Of a stretch of 37,809 nucleotides of DNA, positions 8,603 to 18,337 are shown piece after piece. Position numbers and translations under genes: made by a program. The notes beneath the pieces were generated by a model. It saw only the letters and a program-made list of their open reading frames with translations, searched no databases and had not been told where the DNA came from. Position 1 is the stretch's first letter. Every line of letters starts with the position of its first letter. The stretch comes from an uncultured Bacteroidota bacterium (GTDB taxonomy: Bacteria > Bacteroidota > Bacteroidia > Flavobacteriales > Flavobacteriaceae): assembly GCA_902594745.1 (NCBI GenBank), contig CACJNF010000010.1:1-37809 (forward strand), written 5' to 3'.

Positions 8603-8896
8603 ATGGGATTATATCTTACAGAAAAACACATAAAATACAAAGATGGTAAAGACGACCATGTCTCACCCTTTTTTATATATCATAATAATAATAAAAGGGC
8701 TAAATTTTTTTGTAGCCTTAAGGTTAATAACAAAAATTGGTGTTTTGACAAAAAGAAAGTTAAGTCAACAGATAAAGATTCTGGCACAAAAAACAGAAAG
8801 ATAAAGTCAATTAAGTCTCAACTCGAATCTATTATCTCATCCTTTGAAACTAAAAAAGAACCTTTAACTCCTGAAAAATTAAAATCAGAATTTGAG
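8603..8896 (+). pseudogene. Remnant 5' end of a tyrosine-recombinase gene (arm-binding domain), fused to sdhA
   Basis: The first ~98 codons of the sdhA ORF look like the beginning of a Bacteroidota phage/element integrase. They have a beta-rich stretch with [16 protein letters not shown], a conserved V-x-x-K-N-W, then a helix [15 protein letters not shown] and [10 protein letters not shown]. No core-binding domain and no R-H-R-Y catalytic domain follows or occurs elsewhere in the window, so only the 5' end remains. The family call is by pattern recognition. An alternative is an unrelated lineage-specific SdhA extension. Confidence 0.6.
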
Positions 8897-10942
8897 ATTT
8901 CCAAGCTATTAGATAATGAGGTAAAAAATATTAAAACAAAACCTACTATAAATTCTAGAGTCCCAAATGGTCCCCTTTCCTCTAAATGGGAATCCCATAA
9001 AGGAAGCATAAACCTTGTTAGCCCATCAAATAAGAGAAATATTGATATAATTGTTGTTGGTACTGGCTTAGCCGGTGCATCTGCCTCAGCAACTCTAGCT
9101 GAGTTAGGTTATAATGTTAAAGCCTTCTGCTTTCAGGATTCTCCTAGAAGAGCTCATTCAATTGCTGCTCAAGGAGGGATAAATGCTTCCAAAAATTATC
9201 AAGGTGATGGAGATTCAGACTACAGACTTTTTTATGATACAATCAAAGGAGGAGATTATAGGTCAAGGGAGGCAAATGTATACAGACTAGCTGAAGTATC
9301 TGGAAATATAATTGATCAATGTGTTGCTCAAGGAGTACCTTTTGCAAGAGATTATGGAGGTCTTCTTGATAATCGTTCTTTTGGAGGAGTTCAAGTTTCA
9401 AGAACATTTTATGCTAAAGGACAAACTGGTCAACAATTACTTTTAGGTGCATACTCAGCTATGAACAGACAAATTGCTAGAGGTAAAATTGAGATGTTCA
9501 GTAGACATGAGATGATGGATCTTGTTAAAGTGGATGGGAAAGCAAGAGGAATTATTGCAAGGAATCACGTTACCGGTAAACTTGAAAGATTTTCAGCACA
9601 TGCAGTTGTAATTGCTTCTGGTGGATATGGAAATATTTTTTATTTATCTACAAATGCTATGGGGAGTAATGTGACTGCTTCATGGAAGATTCATAAAAAA
9701 GGAGCCTACTTTGCAAATCCTTGTTTTACTCAAATTCATCCAACCTGTATTCCAGTATCAGGGGATTATCAGTCAAAATTAACTTTAATGTCTGAATCAT
9801 TAAGAAATGATGGAAGAATATGGGTTCCAAAAGATTTAACTGATGCTAAATTAGTCCAAGAAGGTAAGTTATCACCTCTTGATATAAAGGAAGAAGATAG
9901 AGACTATTATTTAGAAAGACGATACCCTGCATTTGGTAATCTAGTTCCAAGGGATATTGCTTCAAGAGCTGCTAAGGAAAGATGTGATAATGGTTTTGGA
10001 GTTAATAAAACAGGAGAGGCTGTGTACTTAGATTTCTCGCATGCAATTATTAGATATGGTAAGGAAAAAGCATTACTTAATGGACAAGATGAGAATAATA
10101 TTGAGATAGTAAAAAAATTAGGTAGAGAAATTATAAAACAAAAATATGGGAACCTGTTCCAGATGTATGAGAAAATAGTTGATGAAGATCCATATGTCAT
10201 GCCAATGAAAATTTATCCAGCTGTTCATTACACAATGGGCGGTGTCTGGGTTGACTATAACTTAATGACTACAATTCCAGGTTGTTTTACAATAGGTGAG
10301 GCAAACTTTTCTGACCATGGAGCAAATAGGTTAGGAGCTTCTGCGCTAATGCAAGGATTGGCTGATGGATATTTTGTTTTACCATATACTATAGGGGATT
10401 ATTTGTCTGATGATATAAGTACAGGTAAAATTAGTACTGACACTAAAGAATTTGAGGAGAGTGAAAATGGTGTACAAGACTTACTTATAAAGCTAATATC
10501 AAATAAAGGGAAAAATTCTGTTGATCATTATCATAAAAAATTAGGAAAGATAATGTGGAATAAATGTGGTATGTCAAGAAATCAAAATGATTTAGTTGAT
10601 GCAATTAATGAAATAAAAAAATTGAGAAACGACTTTTATAAAAATGTAAATGTAACTGGCAAGATTAGTGAATATAATGAGGAACTTGCAAAAGCAGTTA
10701 GAGTTGCTGATTTTCTTGAGTTAGGAGAGTTGTTTGCAAAAGATGCATTAGAAAGAAATGAATCTTGTGGAGGACATTTTAGAGAAGAATATCAGACAAA
10801 AGATGGAGAAGCTATTAGAGATGATAAAAATTTCAAATTTGTTTCAGCTTGGGAATATGTTGGTGAGCCTTCTGATGCTAAACTTCATAAAGAAGATCTT
10901 AAATATGAAGAAATAGAAGTTAAAACAAGATCTTACAAATAA
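8603..10942 (+). CDS. sdhA: Succinate dehydrogenase flavoprotein with integrase arm-like N-terminal fusion
   Basis: This catalytic subunit of complex II oxidises succinate to fumarate with covalent FAD. From about residue 118 ([13 protein letters not shown]) it is an ordinary Bacteroidota SdhA, with FAD fold [10 protein letters not shown] (GxGxxG 153-158), FAD-linked H185 in [17 protein letters not shown], and the [16 protein letters not shown] block. It is 779 aa long, roughly 110 more than usual. Residues 1-98 instead resemble the arm-type DNA-binding domain of tyrosine recombinases ([37 protein letters not shown]). There is no internal ATG, GTG or TTG at the join; where the native start is expected there is ATA (8948-8950). 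Translation therefore appears to begin at 8603. The next ORF starts two bases after the stop. Confidence 0.9.
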   Translation: MGLYLTEKHIKYKDGKDDHVSPFFIYHNNNKRAKFFCSLKVNNKNWCFDKKKVKSTDKDSGTKNRKIKSIKSQLESIISSFETKKEPLTPEKLKSEFEISKLLDNEVKNIKTKPTINSRVPNGPLSSKWESHKGSINLVSPSNKRNIDIIVVGTGLAGASASATLAELGYNVKAFCFQDSPRRAHSIAAQGGINASKNYQGDGDSDYRLFYDTIKGGDYRSREANVYRLAEVSGNIIDQCVAQGVPFARDYGGLLDNRSFGGVQVSRTFYAKGQTGQQLLLGAYSAMNRQIARGKIEMFSRHEMMDLVKVDGKARGIIARNHVTGKLERFSAHAVVIASGGYGNIFYLSTNAMGSNVTASWKIHKKGAYFANPCFTQIHPTCIPVSGDYQSKLTLMSESLRNDGRIWVPKDLTDAKLVQEGKLSPLDIKEEDRDYYLERRYPAFGNLVPRDIASRAAKERCDNGFGVNKTGEAVYLDFSHAIIRYGKEKALLNGQDENNIEIVKKLGREIIKQKYGNLFQMYEKIVDEDPYVMPMKIYPAVHYTMGGVWVDYNLMTTIPGCFTIGEANFSDHGANRLGASALMQGLADGYFVLPYTIGDYLSDDISTGKISTDTKEFEESENGVQDLLIKLISNKGKNSVDHYHKKLGKIMWNKCGMSRNQNDLVDAINEIKKLRNDFYKNVNVTGKISEYNEELAKAVRVADFLELGELFAKDALERNESCGGHFREEYQTKDGEAIRDDKNFKFVSAWEYVGEPSDAKLHKEDLKYEEIEVKTRSYK

Positions 10943-10944
10943 TT

Positions 10945-12462
10945 ATGAGATATATACTAACAATATTATTAATTTCAATATCAATAAATTTACACCCTCA
11001 GACTTTTGATAGAAAAATTCCTTCAGATACTAAGGTTATTACAGAACATTCAACTAATATTCTTGGTAAAAAAGTAAACTATTCGGCTCAAATTGGAACT
11101 CAGCCAATATGGGATTCTAAAGGCGAAGTTATTGCAACTCTTCATTATACATATTATAAAAGAACTGATATAGATGATAATTCAAATCGTCCATTAGTAT
11201 TTTCATTTAATGGAGGACCCGGGTCTGCATCAATATGGATGCACATGGGTTATACTGGACCATATAGTTTGATTATTGATGATGAAGGATACCCTATACA
11301 ACCATATGGTTATAAGACAAATCCATATTCAATTCTTGATGTTGCAGATATTGTTTTTGTTAATCCTATTAATATTGGTTTTTCAAGAATACTAAAAGAT
11401 ATGACTAAAGATGAAGCATCAGAAAAATTTTTTGGTGTCAATCAGGATATTAAATATTTAGCTGAGTGGATAAGTACTTTTGTCTCGAGATCAGAAAGAT
11501 GGAAATCTCCTAAATATCTGGTTGGTGAAAGTTATGGTGGTGTAAGGGTAATGGGATTAGCTCATGAGTTACAACAAAATCAATGGTTATATCTAAATGG
11601 AGTAGTACTTGTTTCTCCTGCTGATTACGAACTTCAAGATTACAACTATGCAAGAGGTGGTGGAAATATTGTTCAGCCAGTTGTTGATTTTCCCTATTTT
11701 ACAGCTACAGCATGGTATCATAAAAAATTAGGTGATGAACTTCAGAAAAAAACTTTGTCTGATGTAATTGAAATTTCCGAGGATTTTGCTTACTATGATT
11801 TACTTCCTTCAATTGCAAAAGGTGGATATTTAAATAAAAATTTGAAAGAAGACATTGCAAAAAAAATTGAATCCCTTACAGGAATAGGATACAATGTAAT
11901 ATTAGATAATAACCTAATAATAACAACTGGATTATTTTGGAAAGAATTATTAAGAGAAGAGGGCTTAACAATTGGAAGATTAGATTCTAGATATAAGGGA
12001 ATTGATAGCAAAGATGGAGGAATTTATCCTGAATATCCTCAAGAACTTAGTTCATGGGACCATGCATTTACTCCTGCAATGAACTCTTACATCAGAGAGA
12101 AATTAAACTTTAAAACAGATATAAAGTACAATACATGGGCGAGAGATGAATTGTCAGTTAGACCATGGAACTCGGATAATGTAAATATTAGAAGAAGGTT
12201 TAGAGAGGCTATCGCAGAGAACCCATTTTTAAATGTTTTGATTCAATCTGGATATTATGATGGAGCAACAACTTTTTCTGCTGCGAAATATACTATACAA
12301 CAAGTTGACCCGTCAGGGAAATTAAGCGATAGATTTACTTTTAAAGGATATGAAAGTGGTCACATGATGTATTTAAGGAGAGAAGATCTTCAGAAATCAA
12401 ATCAAGATTTAAGAGATTTTATTCTTAAAACTGTTACCGAAAATACCCCAGCAAAATATTAG
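10945..12462 (+). CDS. Serine carboxypeptidase, peptidase family S10, inside the sdh operon
   Basis: This exported S10 alpha/beta-hydrolase removes C-terminal residues from peptides. It has a signal peptide at about 1-19. The oxyanion-hole motif is FNGGPGSAS (88-96), and the nucleophile is S196 in GESYGG (194-199). The later acid and base are in SGYYDGAT and ESGHMM, so the catalytic triad is complete. The length of 505 aa is normal. It begins two bases after sdhA and ends one base before sdhB, so it is co-transcribed with complex II. A peptidase in this place is not part of the usual sdhCAB arrangement and has no obvious functional link. Confidence 0.92.
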   Translation: MRYILTILLISISINLHPQTFDRKIPSDTKVITEHSTNILGKKVNYSAQIGTQPIWDSKGEVIATLHYTYYKRTDIDDNSNRPLVFSFNGGPGSASIWMHMGYTGPYSLIIDDEGYPIQPYGYKTNPYSILDVADIVFVNPINIGFSRILKDMTKDEASEKFFGVNQDIKYLAEWISTFVSRSERWKSPKYLVGESYGGVRVMGLAHELQQNQWLYLNGVVLVSPADYELQDYNYARGGGNIVQPVVDFPYFTATAWYHKKLGDELQKKTLSDVIEISEDFAYYDLLPSIAKGGYLNKNLKEDIAKKIESLTGIGYNVILDNNLIITTGLFWKELLREEGLTIGRLDSRYKGIDSKDGGIYPEYPQELSSWDHAFTPAMNSYIREKLNFKTDIKYNTWARDELSVRPWNSDNVNIRRRFREAIAENPFLNVLIQSGYYDGATTFSAAKYTIQQVDPSGKLSDRFTFKGYESGHMMYLRREDLQKSNQDLRDFILKTVTENTPAKY

Positions 12463-12463
12463 T

Positions 12464-13204
12464 ATGAAACTTAACCTCAAAATTTGGAGACAAAAGAATT
12501 CAGAGTCAAAAGGTGGCTTTGAGAATTATGTTATAGATAATATTACCCCAGATATGTCTTTTCTTGAAATGATGGATGTACTTAATCAAAAATTAATCTA
12601 TGAAAATATTGATCCAATTTCATTTGATCATGATTGTAGAGAAGGAATTTGTGGTAGCTGCTCACTATTTATAAATGGAAGAGCTCATGGCCCTGATAAG
12701 GGAATCACAACATGTCAACTTCACATGAGAAAATTTAAAGATGGGGATTCAATAGTTATTGAGCCTTTTAGAGCTAAATCGTTTCCTATTATTAAAGATT
12801 TAGTTGTTGATAGGTCAGCCTTTGATAGGATTCAACATTCAGGTGGTTATATTAGTATAAATACTTCTGGAAATACTCAAGATGCAAATACTACACCAAT
12901 TAGAAAAGAGGATGCAGATAATGCCTTTGATGCTGCTACCTGTATTGGATGTGGTGCGTGTGTTGCAACATGTAAAAATGCATCTGCAATGCTTTATGTA
13001 TCTGCAAAAGTTTCGCAATTTTCTTATCTACCACAAGGAAAGGTAGAGGCAAAAGAGAGAGTATTAAATATGGTTAAACAAATGGATGATGAAGGTTTTG
13101 GAAACTGTACAAATACTGGTGCATGTGAGGTAGAATGTCCAAAAGGAATTTCAATAAAAAATATAGCTAGGATGAACAGAGAGTTTTATAAAGCTAAAAT
13201 CTAA
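12464..13204 (+). CDS. sdhB: Succinate dehydrogenase iron-sulfur subunit
   Basis: This is the electron-transfer subunit of complex II, at the cytoplasmic face. The N-terminal ferredoxin domain holds the [2Fe-2S] cysteines C58, C63, C66 and C84 (CREGICGSC). The C-terminal domain holds [11 protein letters not shown] (C160, C163, C166, C170) and [14 protein letters not shown] (C215, C221, C225) for the [4Fe-4S] and [3Fe-4S] centres. All ligands are present. The length of 246 aa is typical for Bacteroidota. It ends in a perfect hairpin shared with the convergent hydrolase gene. Confidence 0.97.
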   Translation: MKLNLKIWRQKNSESKGGFENYVIDNITPDMSFLEMMDVLNQKLIYENIDPISFDHDCREGICGSCSLFINGRAHGPDKGITTCQLHMRKFKDGDSIVIEPFRAKSFPIIKDLVVDRSAFDRIQHSGGYISINTSGNTQDANTTPIRKEDADNAFDAATCIGCGACVATCKNASAMLYVSAKVSQFSYLPQGKVEAKERVLNMVKQMDDEGFGNCTNTGACEVECPKGISIKNIARMNREFYKAKI

Positions 13205-13218
13205 ATTATTTAGATTTT
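13196..13218. terminator. Perfect 11-bp inverted repeat covering both convergent stop codons
   Basis: AAAATCTAAAT (13196-13206) and its exact complement (13208-13218) flank a single base. The repeat contains the sdhB TAA and the opposing hydrolase TAA. The stem has only one G-C pair, so it is a weak intrinsic terminator by free energy. Its perfection and position suggest bidirectional 3'-end formation. Confidence 0.5.
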
Positions 13219-14333
13219 AAAATCATCTCTATAAAATTACCAATAGTATTTCTTCCTAACCACCTTCCAACAACAACCATGTTTTCGTCTGGTATAACTA
13301 CAATATAGTTACCACCAAAACCACTACCATAGTATAGATTATCAGGAAGATTGTTCCATTCTGTATTTAACCACCACATAAATCCATATTCAGGATTTGG
13401 AGTAGACGGATTCAAGGATTTATCAATCCACTCTTTTGAGATAATTCTTTTATTATCCCAAACTCCATTGTTTAAATACAATAAACCAAATCTTGCATGA
13501 TCTTCAGAGTTTATAAATATTCCACCTCCATTATGCCCTCCTCCAGAAACTGATTGTGTCATTACACCATCCAAATTTATCCACGAGTTTTCATATCCAT
13601 ACCACCTCCATGAATTGGAAGCTCCAATTGGATCCATTATATACTTTTTTAAAACTTTTGGAAGTGCTTCTCTAAAAACATGAAGAAGAGAATAAGCTAA
13701 AACGTTTACTCTAACATCATTGTATTTATAAAATGTACCTGGCTCTTTTTGAGGTTCTGACCTCCAATCATCAATAACTTTTGAAGTGTCTGGTCTATCT
13801 TCCCAATCGTTTATGCCCCATAAGCTTCCTTCCCAGTCAGAAGATTGATTAAGAAGATGTTCCCATGTAATTCTACTATTCTTGTTGCCATCAAAAGTTT
13901 TATCCCATACATAATTTGACACATAATCTTCTTCAGACTTTATTAATTTATTATCAAAAGCAATACCAGTTACAGCAGATAAATAGCTTTTTGTAACACT
14001 AAATGTCATATCTACTCTTTTAGTATCACCCCAAGATGCAATTATGTATCCATCTTTTATTATTAGCCCATTAGTCTCGCCTCTTTTTTTAGTAGGACCT
14101 AAAATGCTATGATATGGCTCAGAGGAAAATCCTTTTAAAATCTCAACTCTTAAATCCTTGTTTCCAGGGTTTTGATTTTCAATAACGAAATCTATAGCCT
14201 GGTTTATTTTTTTTTCGTTGTAACCAAATTCAGATGGAGATTTAGACTCCCATTTTTCTGATGGAAAATAAGTTGTCTGACTGTATATGTTTGATACAAA
14301 AAATAGAATAAGTAGTAAAAAATTTTTTTTCAT
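13206..14333 (-). CDS. Exported serine hydrolase, class C beta-lactamase family
   Basis: This penicillin-binding-protein-fold hydrolase (Beta-lactamase domain family) has a signal peptide at 1-18. The nucleophile motif is S112-V-T-K115 (MTFSVTKSYLS), a YND at 204-206 takes the place of the family's Y-x-N, and GSGFGGNYIVV near the C-terminus is the third active-site strand. Related proteins include 6-aminohexanoate-oligomer hydrolases, esterases and D-aminopeptidases; true beta-lactamase activity cannot be assumed. The length of 375 aa is normal. It starts five bases after the Ig-like lipoprotein gene on the same strand, so the two likely form an operon. Confidence 0.85.
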   Translation of the reverse strand: MKKNFLLLILFFVSNIYSQTTYFPSEKWESKSPSEFGYNEKKINQAIDFVIENQNPGNKDLRVEILKGFSSEPYHSILGPTKKRGETNGLIIKDGYIIASWGDTKRVDMTFSVTKSYLSAVTGIAFDNKLIKSEEDYVSNYVWDKTFDGNKNSRITWEHLLNQSSDWEGSLWGINDWEDRPDTSKVIDDWRSEPQKEPGTFYKYNDVRVNVLAYSLLHVFREALPKVLKKYIMDPIGASNSWRWYGYENSWINLDGVMTQSVSGGGHNGGGIFINSEDHARFGLLYLNNGVWDNKRIISKEWIDKSLNPSTPNPEYGFMWWLNTEWNNLPDNLYYGSGFGGNYIVVIPDENMVVVGRWLGRNTIGNFIEMILKSK

Positions 14334-14338
14334 AAAAT

Positions 14339-15973
14339 TTAGTTTATTGAATCCTTTAAAGAATTTAAAAGATTTAAATTAAATGTTTCATTAAGATCCC
14401 AATTTGCCCTAACATCAAGCTCACTTGGAAAATAGTATACTGGTTCAGGTTGAACTTGTTTTAAATAATTTCCAGTATCCCAAATATCATTTGAGTTTAG
14501 ATCTTCAATTAATCTAAAAGTGTATTTTCCAGGTCTTATATAATCAAAAATAAATGTTGAATTTGAATTAACATTATTAAACTCTCTTATAATATTAGAA
14601 CTTGAGTCTAACAAGTGAAGGATATATTTAGAATCATTATTTGTTACAACATCAAGAAAAACATTTCCATAATCTTCTAAGGTTTGACTAACAACATTGT
14701 ACTGTAGAGTGTCATTCTCTGTTCCTCGAATGTCTTTAATTGCTCTTGGTTTAATAAATATGCTATAATCGTCCGAGGGTGAAACTTCGAAATCAATATA
14801 GATTTCATCTAATCTTTCGTTAATGCTTGTTGTAAATGGTATAATAAGTGAGTCAATATCTCTTATAGTAATTAGTGAATCTTCAATCTTTTTTAAAGGA
14901 ATGTTTGAAGAAACCTTAAATGATTCTTTAAGATGGATTACGTTGACTGTCTTAGGACTTATATTCAAAGAGTCAATCAAACTATCTCTCTTCCTATCAA
15001 ATTTTACTGTTGTAAGTTTGGTTGTATCAGTCTCAATTAAACTGAAATTTAATGAATCGAAGCTATTTTTTGATAGCCAAAGATTTAGAGTATCAGTTTC
15101 TTTTTCTTTTATAAATACATAATTAACTGAATCTGGAATATTAGACTCAATCTTTATCTTATCTATATCTAATTTTCCATAGTAACCAAATCCAATTTTT
15201 TCAGAATTTATAAAATGAGGTTTATCCCAAATTACTTCAGTCTCTTCTTTAAATAATTTTAAATCAAAAACTGAATCTCTAGGGAGTGTAACTAAAGAGT
15301 CAATGAATCCTATTTTATCAATGAATGGATCAAACAAATAATTATTATCAAAATCCTTTAATGCAATTAGTAAATACTTTCCTTCTTTTAAATTTTGAAA
15401 CTTATAATTTGTAGAATCAAGGGTATTAGCTATATACGTTGGCTTATCCTTAAAAATTATTGAATCATTTAATATGGAATCAATTCTATATAATTGAAGT
15501 GAGACGTATTCATCAGACTCTTGACTAAATGCATCTTTAGTATTTCCCTTAATATAAAGGGAATCGATTGTCTCACCCGTAGAGAACGTATAGCTAAAAA
15601 AAGTTAGAGGATTATTTTCATTATTATCCTGAATGCTGTTACCGAAGTTTATAGTATATGTTGTTTCAGGGGTTAGGCTGTCTAAAAATTTTAAAAAAAC
15701 TTTTTTTGTAACTCCAGTTAGGGGTTTTATTTCATAAGATGACTTTTCTAATGGAGGAGAAATAATTAGTTGATCCTGAACTTTATCTAGCTTTATCCAC
15801 TCATCAAATGTTAGTCTAATTTCTTCTGAATCAAAATTTGTTGAATTTAATTTTGGACTAGCATTAACTAAAACAGGAGGAATGCTATCTTTTGGTCCAC
15901 CTGTTGGGGTTCCTCTTTTAGCACAGCCAAAAAGTATAATTAGCGAAAATGATATATAGACTAAATTCTTCAT
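14339..15973 (-). CDS. Lipoprotein with N-terminal Ig-like (Big_5/SbsA-type) domain
   Basis: This is a predicted outer-membrane lipoprotein of 544 aa. The lipobox LFGC puts the lipidated cysteine at residue 17, followed by AKRGTPTGGPKD. The region IPPVLVNASPKLNSTNF to FFSYTFSTGETID (about 30-135) is a bacterial Ig-like domain seen in a family conserved across Flavobacteriia. The rest is beta-rich, with repeated calcium-site-like DxNxN loops (DFDNNYLFDP, DLNSNDIWDTGNY) that recall transthyretin-like folds. No enzymatic motif is visible. It is first in a two-gene unit with the serine hydrolase and is transcribed divergently from glyS. Confidence 0.8.
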   Translation of the reverse strand: MKNLVYISFSLIILFGCAKRGTPTGGPKDSIPPVLVNASPKLNSTNFDSEEIRLTFDEWIKLDKVQDQLIISPPLEKSSYEIKPLTGVTKKVFLKFLDSLTPETTYTINFGNSIQDNNENNPLTFFSYTFSTGETIDSLYIKGNTKDAFSQESDEYVSLQLYRIDSILNDSIIFKDKPTYIANTLDSTNYKFQNLKEGKYLLIALKDFDNNYLFDPFIDKIGFIDSLVTLPRDSVFDLKLFKEETEVIWDKPHFINSEKIGFGYYGKLDIDKIKIESNIPDSVNYVFIKEKETDTLNLWLSKNSFDSLNFSLIETDTTKLTTVKFDRKRDSLIDSLNISPKTVNVIHLKESFKVSSNIPLKKIEDSLITIRDIDSLIIPFTTSINERLDEIYIDFEVSPSDDYSIFIKPRAIKDIRGTENDTLQYNVVSQTLEDYGNVFLDVVTNNDSKYILHLLDSSSNIIREFNNVNSNSTFIFDYIRPGKYTFRLIEDLNSNDIWDTGNYLKQVQPEPVYYFPSELDVRANWDLNETFNLNLLNSLKDSIN

Positions 15974-16021
15974 TGAATAAATTCAAATACAAATTAAAGT
16001 ATTTAAAATAGTAAAAAGAAC

Positions 16022-16029
16022 TATTTTTG
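16022..16029 (+). promoter_or_regulatory. Candidate -7 promoter element (TATTTTTG) for glyS
   Basis: This is an exact TAnnTTTG match 11 bases before the glyS ATG, which implies a very short leader. No properly spaced -33 TTG is seen. Confidence 0.45.
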
Positions 16030-16039
16030 CAATATACTC

Positions 16040-17575
16040 ATGGATAAAGATTCTCTAAAAAAGATTATTTCACATTCTAAAGAATACGGCTTTATATTTC
16101 CATCTAGTGAAATTTATGAGGGATTAAATGCAATATATGATTATGCCCATAATGGTGCACTACTAAAAAATAATATTAGAGAATATTGGTGGAGATCTAT
16201 GGTTCAGCTTAATGAAAATATTGTAGGTATAGATTCTGCAATATTTATGCATCCAAAGACTTGGGTCGCATCAGGCCATGTAGATGCTTTTAATGATCCC
16301 CTTATTGACAATAAGGACTCTAAGAAAAGATATAGGGCTGATGTTTTAATAGAAGAATTTATTGAAAAGTTAAATTCTAAAATCCAAAAAGAAGTTCAAA
16401 AAGCTGAAAAAAGATTTAAAGAAAAATTTGATAAAGATCAATTTCTTAATACTAGCCCAAAAGTTTTAGAAATTACAAATCAGATTAATGAACTAAAATC
16501 AAGAATGGTCTCTGCATTTGAAAAAGATGACTTGGTAGAAGTAAAAAAAATAATTGACGATATGGACATTAAATGTCCAATTTCAGGAACATGTAATTGG
16601 ACAGAAGTCAGACAGTTTAACCTTATGTTTAGTACTAAGCTAGGAGCTTCTGAAGAGTCAAGTATGGATTTATATTTAAGACCTGAAACTGCTCAAGGAA
16701 TTTTCTTAAACTATTTAAATGTACAAAAGACATCAAGAATGAAAATTCCTTTTGGAATTGCTCAAACTGGTAAGGCATTTAGAAATGAAATTGTTGCCAG
16801 ACAATTTATCTTTAGAATGAGGGAATTTGAGCAGATGGAGATGCAATTTTTTATTAAACCTGGAACCCAGGAAAATTGGTTTAATCATTGGAAAGAGAAA
16901 AGACTTAACTGGCATTTAAATTTAGGTATTGATTCAAGTCTATTTAGATACCATGATCATGATAAACTTGCACATTATGCTGACGCTGCATGTGATATTG
17001 AGTTTAATTTTCCATTTGGGTTTAAAGAACTTGAGGGTATTCATTCAAGAACTGATTTTGATCTTAAAAGCCACGAGGAGCTTTCAGGTAAGAAAATTCA
17101 ATATTTTGACCCTGAATTAGATAAAAACTATACACCATATGTCCTTGAGACGTCTATTGGTTTAGACAGAATGTTTCTTGCAATTATATCTAACTCATTT
17201 AAAGTAGAAACCCTAGAAGATGGATCTACAAGAAATGTTATGAGTATACCTAAGCAAATTGCTCCAAACAAATTAGCAGTTCTTCCACTACTTAAAAAAG
17301 ATGGACTTCCAGAATATGCTAGAAAAGTTATGAATGAGTTTAGTCATGAGATTAATCTTGTTTATGATGAGAAAGATGCAATTGGAAGAAGATATAGAAG
17401 ACAAGATGCAATTGGGACTCCATATTGTATTACGATTGATCACCAAACAATTGAAGATGATTCATTTACAATAAGAGATAGGGACTCAATGGAACAAAAA
17501 AGAATAAACATAGAAGATTTAAAATCTATTGTTGATAGTGAATTAACACTTAAAAGTTTATTAAAAAAGCTTTAG
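16040..17575 (+). CDS. glyS: Glycine-tRNA ligase (homodimeric type)
   Basis: This class II aminoacyl-tRNA synthetase charges tRNA-Gly. The sequence is unmistakable: IFPSSEIYEGLNAIYDYAHNG near the start, ASGHVDAFNDPLIDNKDSKKRYRAD, then RQFNLMF, LRPETAQGIF (motif 2 region), FRNEIVARQFIFRMREFEQMEMQFF, ETSIGLDRMF (motif 3), and a C-terminal anticodon-binding domain (about 410-511). It has 511 aa. The N-terminus is short, but the Met at 16040 aligns with the family start. It is the single-chain alpha2 enzyme, not the glyQ/glyS heterotetramer. The stop TAG is followed at once by the TTG start of xth in the same frame. Confidence 0.97.
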   Translation: MDKDSLKKIISHSKEYGFIFPSSEIYEGLNAIYDYAHNGALLKNNIREYWWRSMVQLNENIVGIDSAIFMHPKTWVASGHVDAFNDPLIDNKDSKKRYRADVLIEEFIEKLNSKIQKEVQKAEKRFKEKFDKDQFLNTSPKVLEITNQINELKSRMVSAFEKDDLVEVKKIIDDMDIKCPISGTCNWTEVRQFNLMFSTKLGASEESSMDLYLRPETAQGIFLNYLNVQKTSRMKIPFGIAQTGKAFRNEIVARQFIFRMREFEQMEMQFFIKPGTQENWFNHWKEKRLNWHLNLGIDSSLFRYHDHDKLAHYADAACDIEFNFPFGFKELEGIHSRTDFDLKSHEELSGKKIQYFDPELDKNYTPYVLETSIGLDRMFLAIISNSFKVETLEDGSTRNVMSIPKQIAPNKLAVLPLLKKDGLPEYARKVMNEFSHEINLVYDEKDAIGRRYRRQDAIGTPYCITIDHQTIEDDSFTIRDRDSMEQKRINIEDLKSIVDSELTLKSLLKKL

Positions 17576-18337
17576 TTGAATATTATTAGTTATAATGTAA
17601 ATGGCATAAGAGCGGCAATAAACAAAGGATTTGTTGACTGGCTAAAAAGAGAATCTCCTGATGTCATATGTCTTCAAGAAATAAAAGCAAATAAAGAACA
17701 GGTTGAGGTTTCTGAAATTGAAAATTTAGGATATAACACATTCTGGTTTTCAGCTCAAAAAAAGGGTTATAGTGGAGTTGCAATATTTTCAAAACAAAAA
17801 CCTAATCATGTTGAGTATGGCTCAGGGATAGACTATATGGATTTTGAGGGAAGAATCATTAGACTTGATTTTGATAAGGTATCTATAATAAGTTTATATC
17901 TTCCATCAGGAACAAATCTAGATAGACTTGACTTTAAGTTTAAATTCATGGATGACTTTAAAGATTATATTTATCAATTAAATAATGAAATAAAAAATTT
18001 AGTTATTTGTGGCGATTATAATATTTGTCATAAGGCTATTGATATTCATGACCCTATAAGAAATAAGAATGTATCAGGTTTTTTGCCTGAAGAAAGAGAA
18101 TGGTTAGATAGATTTATTGGAGAAAGATTTATTGATTCATTTCGTTTTGTAAACTCTTCACCGCATCAATATAGTTGGTGGAGTTACAGAGCAAATTCAA
18201 GAGCAAATAATAAGGGGTGGAGAATTGATTATAACATGGTATCAAAATCAATTGAGGACAATATAGTTAATGCATCTATTTTAAGTGATGTTCACCATTC
18301 TGATCATTGCCCAATAAAGCTTGAACTGTCTCTTTAG
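17576..18337 (+). CDS. xth: Exodeoxyribonuclease III (AP endonuclease), TTG start
   Basis: This Mg-dependent AP endonuclease and 3'-5' exonuclease acts in base-excision repair (EEP superfamily). Active-site residues are present: N7 (SYNVNG), E35 (CLQEIK), D147 and N149 (CGDYNICH), RIDYNMVS, and D243/H244 (SDHCPI). The length of 253 aa is normal. There is no ATG at the N-terminus. TTG at 17576 is the only start that keeps the conserved NIISYNVNGIR, and it follows the glyS stop directly, so translation is probably coupled. The 3' end overlaps the convergent hydrolase by four bases. Confidence 0.95.
   Translation: MNIISYNVNGIRAAINKGFVDWLKRESPDVICLQEIKANKEQVEVSEIENLGYNTFWFSAQKKGYSGVAIFSKQKPNHVEYGSGIDYMDFEGRIIRLDFDKVSIISLYLPSGTNLDRLDFKFKFMDDFKDYIYQLNNEIKNLVICGDYNICHKAIDIHDPIRNKNVSGFLPEEREWLDRFIGERFIDSFRFVNSSPHQYSWWSYRANSRANNKGWRIDYNMVSKSIEDNIVNASILSDVHHSDHCPIKLELSL

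Noticed and set aside
9907-10200. 97-codon antisense frame inside sdhA
   Set aside because: It lies wholly within a strongly conserved gene, has no recognisable domain, and is a frame shadow. The same holds for the frames at 14823-15122, 29282-29569, 5920-6129, 22170-22430, 21100-21387 and 24021-24212.
16040-18337. GlyRS-ExoIII fusion protein
   Set aside because: A real TAG separates the two. Both parts have normal lengths and complete domains, so two genes is the simpler reading.
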